From the NCBI GenBank assembly GCA_021798635.1, contig JAJZGH010000174.1, forward strand, positions 1 through 10,867: a DNA stretch of 10,867 nucleotides, written 5' to 3'. Positions 6,471 to 10,867 of this stretch are shown piece after piece; positions within the stretch are counted from its first letter, which is position 1; the number at the start of each line of letters is the position of its first letter. The notes beneath the pieces were generated by a model. That model did no database searches. It had not been told where the DNA came from and saw nothing but the letters and a program-made list of their open reading frames with translations. The position numbers and the translations under genes were made by a program. This DNA comes from Planctomycetota bacterium (GTDB lineage: Bacteria > Planctomycetota > Phycisphaerae > WQYP01).

Positions 6471-9400
6471 TGAATTCACGGCAACGCATGAAACGCCGCC
6501 TGCTGATACTTGGCGGCGTTATTCTGGCCCTGGTGGTGCTTGGTGGGGCGCTGGTAATCTATCGCAAGCACAGCATCCATCAGCACTTCCTGCAGCTTCG
6601 CGCCCGGGGACTAGCTGCAGTAAAAGCCGGACAATATGAAGTAGCCCTGGGAGACCTCGGCGCTTATCTGGGACAGGATCCCACCGATCTGCCCTCGCTG
6701 GAAGGCTATGCTGCCGCCAGCCTGAAAGTCCCGCAGCCCGGTGGGAAAAATCTTTTTCAGGCTGCCTCGGTCATCAAGCAGATTCTTTACCAGAAGCCCC
6801 ATGACCTCGCGTATCAGCAGAAGCTCGTCAAATTGCTGGCCGAGCTGAATTACAACGTGGAATGTGTAACCCTGGCCCATCAGATGCTGGCCAGGAATCC
6901 CAACAATCTGGCGGCCCTTGAATCCGAGTCCAAGGCTTACGGCAGGCTGCGCAAATTCAAACGCGCCTTTGCTGCGGCCAACAAGGCGTTTCAGTTGTCA
7001 CCGGATCGCATCCAAAACGGTTTTCTTGCTTTGGACATGCTGTATCAGCAGCAGTTGCCCGCCGGCACACTGACCCACTGGTCCGACACATTTCTGGCCA
7101 AAGTGCCGGCGAACCCGGTGTATCAGGTACTTGGCAGCGCCGCGGCCGCATTAGCCGGCCAGCCGGCAACCGCCAAACGCCTGGCACTTCAGGCTGCAGC
7201 AAATCCGAATCTGCCGGAAGGGGTTATTCTGCCGTTAATGCGGCAGTTGGATTCTCTACAGCTTTATTCCCAGGCCACCGCCATGCTAAAGCACGCTGTG
7301 CGCCATGGTGCGTCAGTTCCCATTCTCGAGGCATTATGTGAACGACTTTACCAGCAGGGAAATGACGCGGCAGTCTTGCAACTCACGGGGGCGAAATCAA
7401 CGGGACATCCCATGCTTCTGGCCTACCGTGCCCGCTCGCTGATCAGTCTGGATCATCTTCATCGGGCCGCGAAGATTCTTCAGGTGCTTAAAACGATTAA
7501 AACTCCGGTTGCCGGTCAGTGGTACGCGGTTTTGAACCTGCAATTAACGCCCCACGTATCCGATTTCGCCCGGATGAAGATTCTGCGTATGGCCGCGTCC
7601 ACTTTTCCTGGTCAGGCATACTTCGTTGATTTATTGGGAAGCGGATACCAGCATGTGGGGGAACTGGAACTTGCCTTGCTTGAGTGGCAAAGTGCCGCAC
7701 GCCTGGCCCCCACCTGGCCCGAGCCTGTTTTGCATCTTGCCATCGGGCTGGTAAGGGCAGGACATATCCAGGCGGCAACGGTGCTGGTAAAGCGGGCCGC
7801 GCAACTGGCACCGGATAATAAGCGGGTGCTCATGGACCAGATACGTGTTCAGGCCACCGCCACGGCTGTAAATAAGCCGCAACGTGTGAAAGCATTGCTG
7901 CATTCCATTGAGGCGGTGCAGCAAAGATTTCCCGGCAAAACTATTCTCATTTCCGAACAGATACGCTGCTGGATAGCCTTAAAGCACTTGGGGTCGGCAC
8001 GTAAGGCCATTGCCGCCGCGTTAACGTCTAATCCGCCCCATAAGCTTTCCACACTATTGAATATTTATGCGGTCAATAATCTTAATAAGCTGGGCATGGG
8101 TCAAACGATTCTAGCCGGAGCGGAAAAAATATACGGACTTCGACCGCGTATTGCCCTGGCGTATGCCGGGCGATTGCTGCGGGCCAAGCACCCCAGGCAA
8201 GCCATGGCGTATTTAAAATCCCACCGTAAAACGGCTGGCGCTGCCGCGGCACAATGGGATTTGGCAATGGCAGAATATCTGTCGGCCACTAAAAATGCGG
8301 CCGCCTCCAAAGCCTGGAAAGTGGCCGCCCGGGCGGACGCGCATAACGCCCATGCCCAGTGGCTGGCCCTGTCGGTCCCCGGTTTGCAGACGGATCGTTC
8401 GTTTATCCTTAACACATTTACACGTCTGCAAGCCATCATCGGCCAAAACGGTTTTTCATGGAAAATGGCCAAGGCCGGCTGGCTGGTCAATCACAGCACG
8501 GGCAAAAAAGACCTGCTGGCCGCCCGGAAATTGCTGACGCAAAGTATTCGCACGTCACCGGATGTGCTGCTGCCGCACCTGCTTCTATCGCAAATTTATC
8601 TCAAAACTTCCGACCAGGTTGATGCGATCAGTCAGCTTCAGGTGGCTGCCGCCCTGGCACCACAGAATGCCGGTGTCGCCTTGCAACTGGCGCAGTTGTA
8701 TCAAAGTGAAGGCGACAGTCAGCACGCCCGCCAATACCTGCAACAAGTGGCTGATTCCCCCGTTGCCACCCCGGCCCAGCAGCGCCAAGCCGCCGCCTTA
8801 TTTGTTGCCGATGGGCAACCCAGTCAGGCCATTGCGTTGTTACGTCGCTCGCAACGGGCAGGAAAATCCACGATGGGTGATAATCTGATTCTTGCCGAAC
8901 TCTACCAGCAGGAAGGGCGTAATCATTCTGCCGCCCGGCTTTTTGGACGCTTATTGAAAGCGCCCGACGCCCCCATCATCGCGGCCGCCAGCCGATTTTA
9001 CGCCCAGCAGGGCCAAAACGCGAAAGCCGCGCAAACTCTGTCGCTGTTAAAAAATATCAAACTTACCCCCGGCATCGCTGACCTTATCTATGGCGATTAC
9101 TACGCGGATATCGGCAACGCGAAGCAGGCTTTGGCTGCTTATCAAGCTGCCGTCGCGGCCGCACCAAAAAATGAGTTGGCCTGGTACCGTCTCCTGGCCC
9201 TGGATATGCGGCTTGGTGATGTCAAAGCGGTTCGCGAAGCGACCCGTTCGGCCGTCCGCGCATTGCCTGATGACAAAACGCTGGCCTTTGTGCATGAGAA
9301 TCTCGGTACTATCAACCCCTTGATTACCAATGCCGTTTTACGTCCCCTCGCCGTGGCACTTCTGGCCAATCCGCCCGTCGCGGCCGCACAGAATGTGGTC

Positions 9401-10618
9401 CAGATTGTCGGCACGTCCGTCGCCGCAAAGCCCAAACTTGTTGATTTTTCCGCACAACTTTCCGGCCTGGCCAAGCAGCATCCGCGCTTCGCCGCTTTGC
9501 AAAACGCCGCCGCACAGTTCCTGATTTCCGCCGGCCATCCCGGGCAGGCCGCAGTTGTGGCGCTTAGTGCTGTGCGCATGTTCCCCACCGGTGTTACGCC
9601 GGCACGTCTGGCTGCGGTGGCGTTTGCCGCGTCGCACCAATGGTCGCAGGCCTTAAGCGCTGCGCAAACCTGGGCGAAACGCAGCGCTGCGGATCCAACC
9701 TCGGCAATTGTGCTTGAATCCGTCGCCTATCTGAATCTCGCTGAACCCCATGCGGCTGTGCGAACACTGTCCCCCTATTTGAGGGCGGCATTAAAAGATC
9801 CGGCCCAAGACCCCGGCGTTATCGCGGCGTATCTGCAATCGCAAATTGCTCTGCACAATATGACAGAACTTAAACGCGTGCTGCTGCCGCTGTTATCCCA
9901 ATCATCAAACTGGCGGCAATTTGCCCTTAACATTGCCAGCCGGGAATTACCGGCCGGAACCGCCGAATTGTGGCTGCGTCGGGTGGCCGCCGCAACTCCG
10001 GCCACCGCCGTAACCGAACAGCAGCACTTGGCGCAGGGCTGGTGGGCCGTGGGTCAGCGGGTGGGCAGTAAAGCGGATCTCAATGAGGCCGCCATGTTGC
10101 TGGCCAGCTTACTGAAAACACAAAAAATGCCCCCCGAACAGATGGGGTCCCTGCTGGCCGAATTGGCCACCGTGCAACTGTCCGCCGGTGAAACTGCTGT
10201 AGCCGTTACCAATTATCGCCATGCCCTGAAACTCAACAGCCAACTGCCGGTGGCCCAGAACAATCTGGCCATGCTGATGGTGCGGCAGAAGGGTGCCAAT
10301 TTAGCCGAAGCCCGATCATTCGCCCGCTCAGCGGTGAAGCTGGCTCCGAATGTCGCCGCCTATTGGGACACCCTGGCTTTGGTGGAATCCCGCATGGGCC
10401 ATGTGAAATCAGCGGTGAAAGCCATCGGATCGGCCATGAATATTGATCAAACTGATCCTGAATGGAGCGTGGATCTGGCCCGCATCCTCGTTCGCGCCGG
10501 GGATATGAAGCAAGCCGCCGCCGTGCTGCATAAAATCGACCCGCAGAAGGTGAATTCCCCCCAAGTGCCGGCCAGCGCCAAACAGCACTACAACACCCTG
10601 ATGCAGCGCATCAAGTGA
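6470..10618 (+). CDS. Large membrane-anchored TPR-repeat protein
   Basis: This 1382-residue protein has a short basic N-terminus and one hydrophobic segment (about 11-31), which is a signal anchor. The rest is almost entirely helical TPR or TPR-like repeats, most likely exported. Clear repeat stretches occur near 402-455 (ALLEWQSAARLAP...), 719-765 (AISQLQVAAALAP), 800-930 (including QALAAYQAAVAAAP) and 1240-1355 (AVTNYRHALKL, ARSFARSAVKLAP). TPR arrays mediate protein-protein contacts. Large TPR proteins (PrsT-type in PEP-CTERM/exosortase clusters, BcsC/PelB/PgaA-type in other polysaccharide systems) act as scaffolds between inner-membrane synthesis and export. It is considerably longer than the roughly 900-residue PrsT proteins and has no lipobox or visible outer-membrane barrel. 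The start is fixed by GAGAGGA (6459-6465) and by TAATG overlap with the previous gene. Membrane topology and partner are inferred. Confidence 0.8.
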   Translation: MNSRQRMKRRLLILGGVILALVVLGGALVIYRKHSIHQHFLQLRARGLAAVKAGQYEVALGDLGAYLGQDPTDLPSLEGYAAASLKVPQPGGKNLFQAASVIKQILYQKPHDLAYQQKLVKLLAELNYNVECVTLAHQMLARNPNNLAALESESKAYGRLRKFKRAFAAANKAFQLSPDRIQNGFLALDMLYQQQLPAGTLTHWSDTFLAKVPANPVYQVLGSAAAALAGQPATAKRLALQAAANPNLPEGVILPLMRQLDSLQLYSQATAMLKHAVRHGASVPILEALCERLYQQGNDAAVLQLTGAKSTGHPMLLAYRARSLISLDHLHRAAKILQVLKTIKTPVAGQWYAVLNLQLTPHVSDFARMKILRMAASTFPGQAYFVDLLGSGYQHVGELELALLEWQSAARLAPTWPEPVLHLAIGLVRAGHIQAATVLVKRAAQLAPDNKRVLMDQIRVQATATAVNKPQRVKALLHSIEAVQQRFPGKTILISEQIRCWIALKHLGSARKAIAAALTSNPPHKLSTLLNIYAVNNLNKLGMGQTILAGAEKIYGLRPRIALAYAGRLLRAKHPRQAMAYLKSHRKTAGAAAAQWDLAMAEYLSATKNAAASKAWKVAARADAHNAHAQWLALSVPGLQTDRSFILNTFTRLQAIIGQNGFSWKMAKAGWLVNHSTGKKDLLAARKLLTQSIRTSPDVLLPHLLLSQIYLKTSDQVDAISQLQVAAALAPQNAGVALQLAQLYQSEGDSQHARQYLQQVADSPVATPAQQRQAAALFVADGQPSQAIALLRRSQRAGKSTMGDNLILAELYQQEGRNHSAARLFGRLLKAPDAPIIAAASRFYAQQGQNAKAAQTLSLLKNIKLTPGIADLIYGDYYADIGNAKQALAAYQAAVAAAPKNELAWYRLLALDMRLGDVKAVREATRSAVRALPDDKTLAFVHENLGTINPLITNAVLRPLAVALLANPPVAAAQNVVQIVGTSVAAKPKLVDFSAQLSGLAKQHPRFAALQNAAAQFLISAGHPGQAAVVALSAVRMFPTGVTPARLAAVAFAASHQWSQALSAAQTWAKRSAADPTSAIVLESVAYLNLAEPHAAVRTLSPYLRAALKDPAQDPGVIAAYLQSQIALHNMTELKRVLLPLLSQSSNWRQFALNIASRELPAGTAELWLRRVAAATPATAVTEQQHLAQGWWAVGQRVGSKADLNEAAMLLASLLKTQKMPPEQMGSLLAELATVQLSAGETAVAVTNYRHALKLNSQLPVAQNNLAMLMVRQKGANLAEARSFARSAVKLAPNVAAYWDTLALVESRMGHVKSAVKAIGSAMNIDQTDPEWSVDLARILVRAGDMKQAAAVLHKIDPQKVNSPQVPASAKQHYNTLMQRIK

Positions 10619-10634
10619 CGGTGGTGAGCAAGAA

Positions 10635-10683
10635 GTTAGGAGTTAGGAGATAGGAGCGAGCATCTGGCATCTGGCATCGAGCA
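10635..10683 (+). repeat. Heptamer tandem array, left arm
   Basis: Seven consecutive 7-base units lie 16 bases after the TPR gene stop: GTTAGGA twice, GATAGGA, GCGAGCA, TCTGGCA twice, TCGAGCA. All share the ending (A/G)G(G/C)A in register although the first three bases drift, so the 7-base period is real. The TCTGGCA units are the reverse complement of units in the right-hand array. Confidence 0.85.
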
Positions 10684-10692
10684 TAATGTTAG

Positions 10693-10713
10693 CCGGCAGG
10701 TTTATCCCGCCGG
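10693..10713. repeat. GC-rich hairpin inside the inverted repeat
   Basis: CCGGC (10693-10697) pairs with GCCGG (10709-10713). After one A-C mismatch, GG (10699-10700) pairs with CC (10706-10707), leaving the loop TTTAT. It forms a compact stem at the centre of the larger palindrome. Confidence 0.6.
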
Positions 10714-10722
10714 GCCAACTGA

Positions 10723-10736
10723 AAGCGCCAGCGCTT
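10723..10736. repeat. Second hairpin inside the inverted repeat
   Basis: AAGCGC (10723-10728) is the reverse complement of GCGCTT (10731-10736). A realistic fold is a 5-bp stem with a CCAG tetraloop. Confidence 0.55.
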
Positions 10737-10743
10737 CCCAAAA

Positions 10744-10778
10744 ATGCCAGATGCCAGATGCCAGATGCTAAATGCTAA
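10744..10778 (+). repeat. Heptamer tandem array, right arm
   Basis: Five consecutive 7-base units: ATGCCAG three times, then ATGCTAA twice. The first three with their junctions are the reverse complement of the TCTGGCA part of the left array. CTAACT at 10775-10780 is the reverse complement of AGTTAG in the outer left array, so the mirror relationship extends beyond the main stem. Confidence 0.85.
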
Positions 10779-10779
10779 C

Positions 10780-10813
10780 TACTGCAATTACTGCCCAATA
10801 CTGCATATACTGT
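10780..10813 (+). repeat. TACTGC spaced direct repeats
   Basis: TACTGC occurs at 10780-10785, 10789-10794 and 10799-10804, followed by TACTGT at 10808-10813, with start-to-start spacings of 9, 10 and 9 bases. The regular spacing near one helical turn could suit a DNA-binding protein or reflect slippage-driven growth like the neighbouring heptamers. Confidence 0.6.
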
Positions 10814-10823
10814 TAAAGATGTC

Positions 10824-10838
10824 ACCGGGCCACCCGGT
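10824..10838. terminator. Small GC-rich hairpin, possible weak terminator
   Basis: ACCGGG (10824-10829) pairs with CCCGGT (10833-10838) around a CCA loop. The bases after it are not a T run (TTGGCTTAATT follows a few bases later), so termination is only a possibility. The rest of 10839-10867 shows no gene. Confidence 0.25.
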
Positions 10839-10867
10839 CGGGCTTGGCTTAATTAAGTGTGTATGAT

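Larger units (their letters stand above)
10659..10769. repeat. Imperfect inverted repeat with 26-bp arms
   Basis: Bases 10659-10684 and 10744-10769 are reverse complements at 24 of 26 positions, including a perfect 20-bp outer part. The arms are separated by 59 bp that hold two further small hairpins, so the whole can fold as a long stem with a branched top. There is no T tract after it, so it is not a standard intrinsic terminator, though as RNA it could stop 3' exonucleases or mark the end of the operon transcript. Confidence 0.85.

Noticed and set aside
6367..6639. Separate 90-codon ORF with a hydrophobic N-terminus overlapping the unknown gene and the TPR gene
   Set aside because: It starts at TTG, has no ribosome-binding site, and most of it lies out of frame inside the clearly coding TPR gene. 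Its hydrophobic part is discussed only as a possible frameshift trace.
10635..10778. CRISPR array
   Set aside because: The units are contiguous 7-mers without spacers and no cas gene is present.

Overview
The window holds a co-oriented (+ strand) gene cluster for exopolysaccharide assembly with an exosortase. It looks like part of a larger operon from a member of the Planctomycetota, possibly Phycisphaerae. That assignment is inferred from moderate-to-high GC, the gene set (exosortase + separate EpsI + Wzc-like protein + giant TPR protein), and a degraded toxin-antitoxin module of a type I associate with planctomycetes. No rRNA, tRNA or marker gene is present to prove it.

Layout. Positions 1-244 are an upstream leader with no convincing long gene; a 19-codon ORF (174-233) might be a leader peptide. 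245-922 is a NusG/RfaH-type transcription elongation factor (NGN + KOW). 1030-1992 is an exosortase with its Cys, Arg and His residues intact. 2005-2521 breaks up the normal exosortase-EpsI pair. It contains a PIN-domain (DUF3368-type) remnant, a small intact antitoxin-like gene and the N-terminal stub of a nucleotidyltransferase. 2526-3245 is EpsI (DUF3485). 3229-5679 is a Wzc-like fusion of chain-length determinant and BY-kinase-type ATPase. 5676-6470 is a protein of unknown function. 6470-10618 is a 1382-residue membrane-anchored TPR protein. The last 249 bases are non-coding and carry heptameric tandem repeats arranged as a large imperfect palindrome.

How the parts fit. From epsI to the TPR gene the genes overlap (17, 4 and 1 nt), so they are probably translationally coupled. 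The NusG-like protein probably keeps RNA polymerase processive over this long operon. The exosortase/EpsI pair would process and anchor secreted proteins carrying a C-terminal sorting signal. The Wzc-like protein would control polysaccharide chain length and export, and the TPR protein would act as an envelope scaffold. No exosortase substrate is visible in the window.

The most interesting observation is in the Wzc-like protein. Between its Walker A' and Walker B motifs it carries about 60 extra residues that read as two tandem 24-residue repeats resembling the MshEN c-di-GMP-binding domain. The same protein lacks the usual C-terminal tyrosine cluster and has a degenerate oligomerisation motif. 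This suggests an export ATPase controlled by a ligand such as c-di-GMP instead of by tyrosine autophosphorylation. This is a hypothesis from reading the sequence, and each ligand motif misses one expected residue.
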